64,000 bases of DNA. Source: Mycobacterium sp. Lineage in GTDB: Bacteria; Actinomycetota; Actinomycetes; Mycobacteriales; Mycobacteriaceae. The notes below the pieces were generated by a model. That model ran no database searches. It was not told the origin of the DNA and worked only from the letters and a program-made list of their open reading frames with translations. This document shows positions 1-14,182 of this stretch, one piece after another. Position 1 is the stretch's first letter. Each line of letters begins with the position of its first letter. A program made the position numbers and the translations under genes. The DNA lies in contig VEQY01000005.1 in the NCBI GenBank assembly GCA_018882965.1, positions 26,786 to 90,785 of the forward strand. The letters are read 5' to 3'.

Positions 1-659
1 GCGCCCTCGGCCGCCAGGATCTGCGCCTGCTTCTGGCCCTCGGCCTGTTTGATCGACGCCTCCCGGGTGCCTTCGGCGGTGAGGATCATGGCCCGCTTCT
101 CGCGGTCCGCGCGCATCTGCTTTTCCATCGAGTCCTGGATCGACGGCGGCGGGTCGATACTGCGCAGTTCCACCCGGGCCACCCGCAACCCCCAGCGGCC
201 GGTGGCCTCGTCGAGCACTCCGCGCAACTGGGCGTTGATCTGGTCGCGACTGGTCAACGTCTGTTCGAGCGTCATCCCGCCGACGACGTTGCGCAGCGTG
301 GTGGTGGTCAGCTGTTCGACCCCGACGATGTAGTTGCTGATCTGGTAGACCGCCGCCTGCGGGGTTGTCACCTGGAAGTAGACGACGGTGTCGATGTTGA
401 CGGTGAGGTTGTCCTCGGTGATCACCGGCTGGGGCGGAAAGGAGACCACCCGCTCGCGCAGGTCGACCCGGGCCCGGATCCGGTCGATGAACGGCACCAG
501 CAGGGTGAGCTGACCGGAGACCGTCTTGCTGTACCGCCCGAGCCGCTCGATCACCGCGGCCTCGGCCTGCGGTATCAAAGCGATCGATTTGGCGACGATG
601 ATGATCGCGAAGATCACCAGCACCGCCAACACCACCAGACCGGCGAGCGCTCCGTCCAT
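1..659 (-). CDS. SPFH/band-7 (stomatin-like) membrane protein, Rv1488-type; C-terminus runs off the left edge
   Basis: Minus-strand reading from cat at 657-659 gives MDGALAGLVVLAVLVIFAIIIVAKSIALIPQAEAAVIERLGRYSKTVSGQLTLLVPFIDRIRARVDLRERVVSFPPQPVITEDNLTVNID..., a typical SPFH domain. It is missing from the ORF track because it is truncated. Confidence 0.93.
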   Translation of the reverse strand, partial: MDGALAGLVVLAVLVIFAIIIVAKSIALIPQAEAAVIERLGRYSKTVSGQLTLLVPFIDRIRARVDLRERVVSFPPQPVITEDNLTVNIDTVVYFQVTTPQAAVYQISNYIVGVEQLTTTTLRNVVGGMTLEQTLTSRDQINAQLRGVLDEATGRWGLRVARVELRSIDPPPSIQDSMEKQMRADREKRAMILTAEGTREASIKQAEGQKQAQILAAEG

Positions 660-673
660 TTTCGCTGTCCTCC

Positions 674-1108
674 CTAGGGATTGCGCCAGACCACCGCGGT
701 GGCACCGTCGATATGCATGACGGTCACCCGGTCACCCGGTTCGTACACATCGTCGCCGTTGTACGGGCGAGCGGTCCACACCTCACCGTCCAGCTTGACC
801 CGACCCTGATGGCGGCTCACCTGATCAAGCACCAGCGCATCCTTGCCCTCCAGCGCCCGCACCGGTTCCGGTAGGGCGGGTCCCGCGTCGAGTCGTCGCC
901 GCAGCGCCGGGCGCACCAGGACGAGCAGCAAAACCGACACGACCAGGAACACCGCTCCGTCGGCCCACACCGGAAGGCCGAGCAACCAAGCCGAAGCCGC
1001 CGCGGCCAGCGCCCCGCCACTGAGCATCACCAGGAACAGATCTCCGGTGAGGACCTCGGCGGCAGCAAGGCCGAGGGCGAAAATCAGCCAGATCAGCGCC
1101 GCAGGCAT
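674..1108 (-). CDS. NfeD-like membrane protein (Rv1487-type)
   Basis: C-terminal 144 aa of the 674..1879 [28 protein letters not shown]... TM segments followed by an OB-like C-terminal domain; paired with the SPFH gene. Confidence 0.85.
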   Translation of the reverse strand: MPAALIWLIFALGLAAAEVLTGDLFLVMLSGGALAAAASAWLLGLPVWADGAVFLVVSVLLLVLVRPALRRRLDAGPALPEPVRALEGKDALVLDQVSRHQGRVKLDGEVWTARPYNGDDVYEPGDRVTVMHIDGATAVVWRNP

Positions 1109-1195
1109 ACCGCCACGATACGCGGGACGCGACATCACCGCGGAGGTCACCGGTGGCCGACAGATGCCCCGCCCAGCAACTACACTGCCCTCATC

Positions 1196-2041
1196 ATGTG
1201 GTGTCCGAGCGTCTCGCTGTCGGTGTGGGCCAACGCCTGGCTGGCCGGCCACGCCGCACCCGACGACGTCCTCGATGCCCTGAGTGCCTGGGCGCCAACC
1301 CATTCGGTGACCGCGCACGATTCGGTCGCCGCCGGCCGCACGGGTCTGCCGTGGCCGGATGTCGACGCGGCGGGCGCGATGTCGCTGCTGCAGACGATGC
1401 GGGTGGCCGCCGGTCCGCGTACCGAGGCGAGCTGGCCGGGCCGGCCGGCGATCTCGGTGCTGCTGCCGATTCCCGGCGATGTCCGCGGACTGATCCCGGA
1501 CACCCCCTTCCAGCGCGACGCGTTGGCGGTCGGCGAGGCGGTCTTGGTGGCGGCCCCCGGCGGCGACGCGTTCGGGCTGGTCCCCGGATTCTGCGACTCC
1601 GAGGATGACGAACCGCCGTCCTGGACCACCCTGGCCTGGTCGGCCTACGCGCTGCCGGATGCTCCCCCGGTCGATACCCCTGATCTCGGCGAGGCCGAGT
1701 ACGCACTGCGGACCGCGGTCCGCTCCGCGGCCGAAGCGCTCGCCGGGATGCACCTGGCCGGGGAGGACTGTGCCGATCCGCGCGCCATGGTCGAGGAGGT
1801 GCTGCAGGCCGGCCGGATTCACCGGATGCCCGACCACGCCCCGCCGCGCGCAGTGCGCGTCCTTGCCACCGCCGCTCATGTCGATGCGATCATCGCGGTC
1901 AGCGCCGGGGTGGCGCCGATCGGATCACAGAGTTCGGTTCAGGCGCAGACCGCCGACGACGCACTGCGACCGCTGGCCGCCGTCGTCCGATCGGCGCGGG
2001 CGGCAGCGGTCAACGCGATCCTGCACTCGGCCTGGCACTAG
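1196..2041 (+). CDS. conserved mycobacterial hypothetical protein (Rv1486c-type)
   Basis: 281-aa [35 protein letters not shown]...; position between nfeD and hemH matches Rv1486c. Confidence 0.8.
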   Translation: MWCPSVSLSVWANAWLAGHAAPDDVLDALSAWAPTHSVTAHDSVAAGRTGLPWPDVDAAGAMSLLQTMRVAAGPRTEASWPGRPAISVLLPIPGDVRGLIPDTPFQRDALAVGEAVLVAAPGGDAFGLVPGFCDSEDDEPPSWTTLAWSAYALPDAPPVDTPDLGEAEYALRTAVRSAAEALAGMHLAGEDCADPRAMVEEVLQAGRIHRMPDHAPPRAVRVLATAAHVDAIIAVSAGVAPIGSQSSVQAQTADDALRPLAAVVRSARAAAVNAILHSAWH

Positions 2042-3080
2042 CCGTGGCGGCGCTGGCCTCACAGTCGGCCGTGCAGAACTTTCCGTTCACGCTGGAGCCG
2101 TAGCCCGGGACAGGCTGCGGGCCCACCACTCTGGCGGGCTCTGTACCGTGGCGGACTTCGTCGAGCAGGCTCAGTGCCAACTTTGCGAAACGGCGGTCGT
2201 CGTTGGGCGTCGAGGCACGGGCGAGCGCAACGCCGAGACCGTCGGCCTGCTCGGCGAGTTCGCTGTCCAAATCCCAGATCACCTCGATGTGGTCGGCGAC
2301 GAAACCCACCGGGCAGACGATCACTGCCCGCGCACCCGACGCGGCCAGCGCCGCGAGATGATCACCGACATCGGGTTCCAGCCAGGGCACCTGCGGCGGA
2401 CCCGATCGGGACTGCCACACCACGTCGTAGTCGCGGTAGCCGGCGGCTGCGGCGACCAGTCCCGAGGCGTAGGCCACCTGCCGCGGATAGAGGTCGGGCC
2501 CGCAGCGGTCGGCGGCGCCGATCGGGATGGAGTGTGCGGTGAACACCAGCCGTGCCTCCCCGCGCAACGACGCCGGCAGGGATCCGGCGGCCTCGGTGAC
2601 GGCGTCGGCGAACATCGTCACCAGCATCGGATGGTCGAAGTACTGCCGCAGCTTGACCAGTTCGGGCGCGCCCGCGCCGGTCGTGGCGCGAGCGCGCGCG
2701 ATGTCTTCCTGGTACTGGGTGCACCCGGAGTAGCCGCCCCAGGCCGAGGTGGTGAAGACCGCGGCCCTCCTGATGCCGTCGGTCTTCATCTCCGCGACGG
2801 TGTCCTCGACGAACGGCTCCCAGTTCCGATTGCCGAAATACACCGGGAGGCTCTCTCCCCGCTCGGCGATCTCGGCGCGGATCTGCTCGATCAGCGCGCG
2901 GTTGATCGCGTTGATCGGCGAGACCCCACCGAAGTGGTGATAGTGCTCGGCGACCGATTCGAGCCGCTCGCGCGGGATGCCACGGCCACGGGTGACGTTC
3001 TCCAGAAAGGGCATCACCTGCTCGGGGCCCTCCGGTCCGCCGAAGGACAGCAGCAGCAACGCGTCGAACGAGGGACTCAT
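2010..3080 (-). CDS. hemH: ferrochelatase (coproporphyrin type)
   Basis: 356 aa; [40 protein letters not shown]... and FTAHSIP motif; adjacent to inhA. Confidence 0.95.
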   Translation of the reverse strand: MSPSFDALLLLSFGGPEGPEQVMPFLENVTRGRGIPRERLESVAEHYHHFGGVSPINAINRALIEQIRAEIAERGESLPVYFGNRNWEPFVEDTVAEMKTDGIRRAAVFTTSAWGGYSGCTQYQEDIARARATTGAGAPELVKLRQYFDHPMLVTMFADAVTEAAGSLPASLRGEARLVFTAHSIPIGAADRCGPDLYPRQVAYASGLVAAAAGYRDYDVVWQSRSGPPQVPWLEPDVGDHLAALAASGARAVIVCPVGFVADHIEVIWDLDSELAEQADGLGVALARASTPNDDRRFAKLALSLLDEVRHGTEPARVVGPQPVPGYGSSVNGKFCTADCEASAATASARPSAGSR

Positions 3081-3889
3081 CAGATCAGCTGCGTACTTGC
3101 GCCGCCGTCGGCGTAGATGACCGTGCCGGTGGTTGCCGGCAGCCAGTCGGAGAGCAGCGCGCAGACCGTCTTGGCCACCGCAGTGGGATCGCCCATGTCC
3201 CAGCCCAGCGGCGCACGCTGATCCCAGCCCTCCTCGAGCATCCGCATCTCGTCCTTGAACTCCTCACCCAGGGCGCCACCCATGATCGCGGCCATCGCCA
3301 GCGTCCGGATCGGTCCGGCGGCGACGAGATTGGATCGGACACCGACCTTGCCGGCCTCCCGGGCGACGAACCGATTGATCGACTCCAGGGCGCTCTTGGC
3401 CACCGTCATCCAGTTGTAGGCAGGCATCGCCCGGGTGGGGTCGAAGTCCATCCCGACGATGGCGCCGCCCGGGTTCATGATCGGCAGCGTCGCCTTGGCC
3501 AGCGAGGCGTAGGAGAACGCCGAGACGTGGATGCCGCGCGCGACATCCTCATAGGGCGCGTCGAAGAAGGGGTTGATCCCCATGCCACTGGCCGGCATGT
3601 TCCCGATGGAGTGCACCACACCGTCGAGTCTGTTTCCCGCACCGATGACCTCGGTGATCCGGTCAGACAGGGTGCCGAGATGCTCCTCGTTTGCGACGTC
3701 GAGTTCCAGAAGCGGCGCCGGCTTGGGCAGCCGGTCGATGATGCGCTGGATCAGCCGCAGCCGGTCGAACCCGGTGCACACGATCTCCGCGCCGGCTTCC
3801 TGCGCAACCCGGGCGATATGGAACGCGATGGAGGAGTCGGTGATGATCCCCGTGACGAGGACGCGCTTACCGTCGAGAAGCCCTGCCAT
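3080..3889 (-). CDS. inhA: NADH-dependent enoyl-ACP reductase InhA
   Basis: 269 aa; [35 protein letters not shown]..., YNWMTVAK catalytic motif; operon with fabG1. Confidence 0.98.
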   Translation of the reverse strand: MAGLLDGKRVLVTGIITDSSIAFHIARVAQEAGAEIVCTGFDRLRLIQRIIDRLPKPAPLLELDVANEEHLGTLSDRITEVIGAGNRLDGVVHSIGNMPASGMGINPFFDAPYEDVARGIHVSAFSYASLAKATLPIMNPGGAIVGMDFDPTRAMPAYNWMTVAKSALESINRFVAREAGKVGVRSNLVAAGPIRTLAMAAIMGGALGEEFKDEMRMLEEGWDQRAPLGWDMGDPTAVAKTVCALLSDWLPATTGTVIYADGGASTQLI

Positions 3890-3922
3890 GAAAGTCCTTT
3901 CGATTCCAGGATCCAGGGGGAC

Positions 3923-5761
<1,839 letters not shown>

Positions 5762-5765
<4 letters not shown>

Positions 5766-6706
5766 TGCAGGCCCGCCATTGCCCCGCGGCGCCGGGACGC
5801 CACGAACCGCACGATGTCGGCGACCCAGTCGCGGTCGGTGCGCAACGTCATCAGCGGCGCCCCGCAGCGGCGTAGCGTCCGGGCGACTTCTTCACGGTGC
5901 GCAGCAGCGGCTCGGGCGAAGTCGTCACGCAATTGGGCGTCGATGGTGAATTCGCGGGTGACGCCGGTTTCGGTGTCCTGCAGGATCACGTCGCCGACAT
6001 CGGGAAGTTCGACATCACGCGGGTCGAGCACCTCGATGCCGAGAACCTCGTGGCGCGCGGCGATGGCACGCAGCGGCCGCATCCAGTTGATCGGGCCCAG
6101 GAAGTCGCTGATGATCACAGCCATCCCCCGCCGCCGCTCGGGTCTGCGCAGTGCGTCGATCGCGCTGGCCAGGTCACCGCGGACGCCCAGTGCAGCCCGC
6201 GGACTCGTGGCGATGGCCCGCAGCATCATCTGCTCATGCTGCCGCCCCGATCGAGCTGGCACCCGAATGACGTTCTGGCCGTTCGCTATCAACGCCCCCA
6301 GCCGGTTTCCGCCCCCGCTGTTCAGGTAGGTGATTGCCGCGGCCGCCGCCACGGCAAGGTCGCGCTTCTCGCATCCGGTCGTCCCGAAGTCGAGACTGGC
6401 CGACATGTCGACCACCATCCAGGTCTCCAGTTCCCGGTCGGCGATCATCTGCCGGACGTGCGGATGGGTGGTTCGGGCGGTCACCGACCAATCCATCCGC
6501 CTGACGTCGTCGCCGGGCTGATAGAGACGCGACTCGCCTGCCTCCGAACCCGGACCGGGAATGAGGCCCAGATGATTGCCCTGCAGCACGCCGTCGAGTT
6601 TGCGTCTGACGGTGAGCTCCAGAGTGCGCAGCGCCGCCGCAAGCTTGGCGTCGCCGATCTCACCGCGACCGAGGGAGGGCGGGTGAATGCTGTCGGGCTC
6701 GCTCAC
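5762..6706 (-). CDS. DUF58 protein (Rv1480-type)
   Basis: 314 aa; [52 protein letters not shown]; MoxR-associated. Confidence 0.9.
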
Positions 6707-7842
6707 CGAAGGTTAGCGCCGGCCACCGGGGGCCCGGCCGGTCCGGTCGGCACGGAGGCGCCCACCGGAGGCACCGAATGCCCCTGCTGGGGAACGGCGT
6801 TGACCTGCGGCAGGGCGACAGTTTGCAAGATCCGGCCGATCACGGTCTCCGGCTTGACGTCGTCGGCCAGCGCGTCATACGTCAAGACCAGCCGATGACG
6901 CAGGACGTCGGGGATGACGTCGATGACGTCCTGGGGAACGACGTAGTCGCGCCCGCGGATCAGCGCCAGTGCCCGTGCGGCCGCGATGATGCCCAGCGAG
7001 GCCCGGGGCGAGGCCCCGAAGGCAACCCAGGATTTGACGTCGGGCATGCCGAACTGCTCGGGGCGCCGCGTGGCCGTCACGACCCGCACGACGTAGTCGA
7101 CCAGGGCGTGATGGACGAAATTGTTGGCGGCCACATCCTGGAGTCGCAGCAGATCACCGGTCTCGAGCACCTGCTTGGGCTCGGGCGGCGTCACACCCAT
7201 CCGGTAGATGATCTCGCGCTCCTCCTCCGGCGAGGGATAGCCGACGTTGATCTTGAACAGGAAGCGGTCACGCTGGGCTTCCGGCAGCGGGTAGACGCCC
7301 TCGTTCTCGATCGGGTTCTGGGTGGCCATCACCAGGAAGGGCTTGGGCAGCGGGTAGGTCTTGCCGCCGATGGAGACCTTGCGCTCGGCCATGACCTCGA
7401 GCAGCGCCGATTGCACCTTCGCCGGCGCGCGGTTGATCTCGTCGGCGAGCAGGAAGTTGACCACCACCGGGCCGAGTTCGATGTCGAACTCCTCCCGGCC
7501 CTGACGGTAGATCCGGGTGCCGATGATGTCGGTGGGCACCAGGTCGGGCGTGAACTGGATGCGGGCGAAGGTTCCGCCGACGACCCGTGCGAACGTCTCC
7601 ACGGCCAGCGTCTTGGCGACCCCGGGCACCCCCTCGAGCAACACGTGGCCCTTGGCCAGCAGGCCGACCAGGATCCGCTCGACGAGCTGGTCCTGGCCGA
7701 CGATGATCCGCTTGACCTCGAAGATCGCCCGCTCCAGTGTCTGCACCTCGCCGGCGAGGCCGTTGCCTCCGGCGGGTGGCGCGGGAGCACCGCCCTGTCC
7801 CGGACGGCCGGGGCCCGCGGGCGGTCCTGCTGGTGACGTCAT
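6703..7842 (-). CDS. moxR1: MoxR-family AAA+ ATPase
   Basis: EGVPGVAKTL Walker A, LLADEINRAP Walker B; start MTSPAGPPAGPG chosen (track ORF extends to 7881). Confidence 0.93.
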   Translation of the reverse strand: MTSPAGPPAGPGRPGQGGAPAPPAGGNGLAGEVQTLERAIFEVKRIIVGQDQLVERILVGLLAKGHVLLEGVPGVAKTLAVETFARVVGGTFARIQFTPDLVPTDIIGTRIYRQGREEFDIELGPVVVNFLLADEINRAPAKVQSALLEVMAERKVSIGGKTYPLPKPFLVMATQNPIENEGVYPLPEAQRDRFLFKINVGYPSPEEEREIIYRMGVTPPEPKQVLETGDLLRLQDVAANNFVHHALVDYVVRVVTATRRPEQFGMPDVKSWVAFGASPRASLGIIAAARALALIRGRDYVVPQDVIDVIPDVLRHRLVLTYDALADDVKPETVIGRILQTVALPQVNAVPQQGHSVPPVGASVPTGPAGPPVAGANLR

Positions 7843-7872
7843 CGTCTTCCTCCACTGGTGACACGGCAGTGG

Positions 7873-7893
7873 GGCCCGCACTTTCCGCGGGCC
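7873..7893. other. 7-bp stem hairpin between ripB and moxR1
   Basis: ggcccgc-actttcc-gcgggcc; no U-tract on the minus strand. Confidence 0.5.
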
Positions 7894-7984
7894 GCACGTT
7901 CATCCGGGCTGGTTTGCCCCCAGACAACTATTCCAGGCGTTCTGGGATCCGTCGATGCGGGTTCCCGGCGGTGCGACCGCGGGG

Positions 7985-8668
7985 TCAGGTCTCGATGACG
8001 CGCGTCACATACGGCGTCATGCCCGCCGTTCGCACCGGACTGACCGTGACCTGACCGGCCGCGGAGGAGGATTCCAGCATCTGGCCGTTGCCCAGGTAGA
8101 TGGTGACGTGCTGGCTGCCGCCGGGTCCGTAGAAGATCAGATCGCCCCTCTTGGCCTGGGAGGGAGACACCTGGCGGCCGGCGGTGTACTGGTCACCCGA
8201 GTACTTCGGCAGCAGAACGCCCACCCCGGCGTAGGCGTAGCGGACGAAACCCGAGCAGTCGTAGCCGATCTTCCCGGTGTCGTGGTCGACGCCCTCGCTC
8301 GGGCCGTTGATCGCGCCGCCGCCCCACGAGTAGGGCACACCCTGCTGGGAGGCGGCGCGGCGGATCACGTACTCGATGGCCTGCGGGCCGCTGACCCGTC
8401 CACCGGGAAGCGCGGCCGGACCGCCGCCGATGCCGAGGCCGGCCAGGAATCTACGGCCGAGGTCCATGGTCGCCTGCGCGGCCTGCTGGGTGAAGGCCAG
8501 CGAGGCCTGGGCCACTGCCACCGGGTCGCCGGGTGCGCCCGCGCTGAGAATCTGCGGAAGAGTCGGATCCCACTGCGGTTCGGCCGCGGCCGGAGCGGAG
8601 AGCCCAACCGACAGCGCCAGGGTGGCCAGCAGGGCGGTCAGCGCATGCCGGACACGACGCATCGTCAC
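7985..8668 (-). CDS. ripB: NlpC/P60 peptidoglycan endopeptidase RipB-like
   Basis: 227 aa; signal peptide, YDCSGFVRYAYAGVGV, GDLIFYGPGGSQHVTIYLGNGQM. Confidence 0.93.
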   Translation of the reverse strand: MTMRRVRHALTALLATLALSVGLSAPAAAEPQWDPTLPQILSAGAPGDPVAVAQASLAFTQQAAQATMDLGRRFLAGLGIGGGPAALPGGRVSGPQAIEYVIRRAASQQGVPYSWGGGAINGPSEGVDHDTGKIGYDCSGFVRYAYAGVGVLLPKYSGDQYTAGRQVSPSQAKRGDLIFYGPGGSQHVTIYLGNGQMLESSSAAGQVTVSPVRTAGMTPYVTRVIET

Positions 8669-8672
8669 TCGC

Positions 8673-10112
8673 TCACCACTCGATGTAGCGCACGACGAAC
8701 GGTGTCATGCCACTGGTTCGCACCGGCGAGATCTTGACCACCGATCCGGTGTAGGGCGCTTCGATCATCTGGCCGTTGCCCAGGTAGAGCGTGACGTGCT
8801 GGCTGCCGCCCGGTCCGTAGAAGATGACGTCACCGCGCCGCATCTGCGAGGCCGGGATCTGGCGTCCCATCTTGTACTGCGATCCCGAGTAGTGCGGCAG
8901 CTTGATGCCGACCCCGGCGAACGCGTAGAGGATCAGGCCCGAGCAGTCGAAGCCGACCGTGCCCGCACCCGAATCGATGCCGCGGCTGGGTCCGGCCGCG
9001 TTGCCGCCGCCCCATGAGTAGGGGACGCCCAGCTGCGACATGGCCCGGCGGATGACGTGCTCCGTCGCGGCGTTGCCCTGCACAAACGGGATCGCGCCGT
9101 TGTTGATGCCGGTCGAGGTGGGCTTGAGGATTCCCATCTGCTGCAGGAACTGCTTGCCCAGCTGCTGGGTGACCTGCAGTGAATTCGTCGCGATCTGCAG
9201 CACCGCGTTGATGATCTGGACGGGGTCACCGGAGAGGAAGGCGCTGGGGATCGCCGGCAGGGTGAGGTCCCATTCCGAGGGGTTTCCGTAGGGAACCCGG
9301 GCGGCTCCGGGCTGGGCGCCCGGCTCCCAGCGGTCCCCGTCCGACGAACCCGACGGGGCAGCAGGGCCGGCTGCCAAGGGTGCCGCCTGCAGGTCCACCA
9401 CCTGGGCGGCGGCGAGCTTCTGCTGGGCCACCGTGCGCTCCGCGGCCAGCTTGTCGATCTCGGCCTGCTGCGCGCGGAACGTTTCCTGAGCCTCCCTGAG
9501 CGCGGCCACCGCCGCGTCCTGGCTGCTTTGGGCGTCGAGAACCGCCCGATCCGCCTTCCGCTTGGCCATCCGTGCGGCGGCGTCCCGGTTGACGACCTCG
9601 GTGCGCGCCCGCCGCAGCCCGTCGATCACCTGCTCGGAACTCAGCGCCAGGGTCTGGCCGGCGGCGGTCGCCGCGATGATCTCGTCGGGGGTGCGGGCCA
9701 CCACCAGTGATGCCGACGGCCCGTTGATGTAGCTGGCCGCGGCGAAGGTGTCGAACTTCCGCTGCGCCGCCACGATCGCGGCGTTGGCGTCGTCGACCGC
9801 ATGGTGGCTTTCCTCGACCTGCTGCTGGGCCAGGGCCGCGGCGTCCCGCGCGGACTGGACCTCCACGATCGCCTTGTTGACCGCCTCCTGCTCGAGCTGC
9901 ACCTGGGCGCCGACGTCCTGCAGTCGCTGGTTCGCCTCGGCGACGTCGGCGACCAGCGTGGCCATGCTGGTGGGCTCCGCGACGGGTTCCGCCTGGGCCA
10001 GACCGGGCAGGGTCAGCACCATCAGGACGCTCAAGGTCGGGGGGCAGATGAGTCGGATGATCCGGACGGAAGAGCCGCGATCGGATGGTCTCATTCGCGT
10101 CTGACTCCTCAT
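8673..10112 (-). CDS. ripA: NlpC/P60 peptidoglycan endopeptidase RipA (N-terminal coiled coil)
   Basis: 479 aa; signal peptide, coiled-coil N-domain, FDCSGLILYAFAGVGIKLPHYSGSQY, C-terminal P60 domain. Confidence 0.95.
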   Translation of the reverse strand: MRSQTRMRPSDRGSSVRIIRLICPPTLSVLMVLTLPGLAQAEPVAEPTSMATLVADVAEANQRLQDVGAQVQLEQEAVNKAIVEVQSARDAAALAQQQVEESHHAVDDANAAIVAAQRKFDTFAAASYINGPSASLVVARTPDEIIAATAAGQTLALSSEQVIDGLRRARTEVVNRDAAARMAKRKADRAVLDAQSSQDAAVAALREAQETFRAQQAEIDKLAAERTVAQQKLAAAQVVDLQAAPLAAGPAAPSGSSDGDRWEPGAQPGAARVPYGNPSEWDLTLPAIPSAFLSGDPVQIINAVLQIATNSLQVTQQLGKQFLQQMGILKPTSTGINNGAIPFVQGNAATEHVIRRAMSQLGVPYSWGGGNAAGPSRGIDSGAGTVGFDCSGLILYAFAGVGIKLPHYSGSQYKMGRQIPASQMRRGDVIFYGPGGSQHVTLYLGNGQMIEAPYTGSVVKISPVRTSGMTPFVVRYIEW

Positions 10113-10295
10113 GCTCGAAGAACGCTCACGGAATAACTGATTTCACATCCGCCACTTCAATAACAATGGCTTCAGTTGCACCGTACGTCACAATTGTCGC
10201 AGAAGAAACTGGAGGCAAGAATTACATGTTTGTCATTTGAATGATGTGACCAAAAGGAAATCTTATGGAATTGCCAAAAAAGGCGGTTTGGCCAG

Positions 10296-10847
10296 CTAGG
10301 AGTTGGTTTTAGGGTCTATTTCCCGGTGCGCTCTTCGTTGCAGAACTCGGGTTACAACAGCGGCCCCCGCAACACCGATCACGAGCAGGATTGTGAATGG
10401 CGTCCAGGGGAAATCCGGGGTGTTCAACTGGTCGACGAAATTCTGCGCTCCCTGCACCGCGTCGGGCGCCGTCTTGGCGACATCCTGACCCGCCTCAAGG
10501 GTCACCCGGTCGTAGCTGGTGCTGTACGTCCCGGCCCAGCCGGGGCTGATCACCAGCACGGTCGCGCCGGGGTGGGCCTGCCCCACCTCGGTGGCGACAT
10601 CACGCAGCGGGGTGTCGATCGGCGGGCTCTTGTCCATCACGACGACCTTGAGATCCAGACCGCTCTGACGCGCGCCGGCGACCACCTTCTGCAGTCCGGG
10701 AACCTCGACCGCGGGTGCGGCGATGCCGTCCGCCGCAACGTCATCCATGACCTGCGCCATGCACTGATCAAGCGGCGTGGAGACCGGGAGGCTGACCGCC
10801 GTGCACACTTCGACCGGGATATAGGTCGGCAGCGGCAGCGTCGTCAC
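10296..10847 (-). CDS. membrane protein (Rv1476-type)
   Basis: Probable GTG start giving MTTLPLPTYIPVEVCTAVSLPVSTPLD...; C-terminal TM ILLVIGVAGAAVVTRVLQRR. Track ORF begins at 10949. Confidence 0.75.
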   Translation of the reverse strand: MTTLPLPTYIPVEVCTAVSLPVSTPLDQCMAQVMDDVAADGIAAPAVEVPGLQKVVAGARQSGLDLKVVVMDKSPPIDTPLRDVATEVGQAHPGATVLVISPGWAGTYSTSYDRVTLEAGQDVAKTAPDAVQGAQNFVDQLNTPDFPWTPFTILLVIGVAGAAVVTRVLQRRAHREIDPKTNS

Positions 10848-10927
10848 GATCCTCGACCGTACCGCGCTGGCCCGGCGAAGATGACAGCACGCGCCGAGGC
10901 GAACCAGACTGCAAAACGAACCTCTAG

Positions 10928-13857
<2,930 letters not shown>

Positions 13858-13860
<3 letters not shown>

Positions 13861-14046
13861 AGCGCTCCTGGCGCGCCGGTTCGGGCCACCGCGCCCGCGC
13901 ATCGAGACACCCGACTCGCGCAGCATGGCGTGGACGGCGCCGTAGGAGCGGCCTGTCGCCGCGACCAGGGAGCGGATGCTCGCACCCGACTCGTAGGCCT
14001 GCCGCAACTCCCGCACCAGCTGGTCGCGAGCGTCGGACGTGGTCAT
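13858..14046 (-). CDS. small helix-turn-helix protein (Rv1473A-type)
   Basis: MTTSDARDQLVRELRQAYESGASIRSLVAATGRSYGAVHAMLRESGVSMRGRGGPNRRARSA; resolvase-like HTH. Confidence 0.85.
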
Positions 14047-14143
14047 CGGTGACACCTCCCGGCTCGGGGACTGCGGCAAGCCTAGGAGTGCGCTTCCGCG
14101 GAATAGCCGGGATTCGGGGAAATCGGTGCGCGCTCAGACTGGT

Positions 14144-14182
14144 TCGATCAGGCCGGGTCGATCAGGCCAATTCGATCAGGCC
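14144..14182. repeat. 3 copies of tcgatcaggcc at 14-bp spacing across the ABC-F stop codon
   Basis: Copies at 14144-14154, 14158-14168 and 14172-14182. Confidence 0.9.

Noticed and set aside
674-1879. 401-aa ORF as a large protein
   Set aside because: Only the last 144 aa (NfeD-like) look like real protein; the rest is antisense to the 1196..2041 gene.
10120-10320. A+T-rich segment as a horizontally acquired island
   Set aside because: Too short, contains no foreign gene, and the flanking genes are in conserved mycobacterial order; a regulatory region is more likely.
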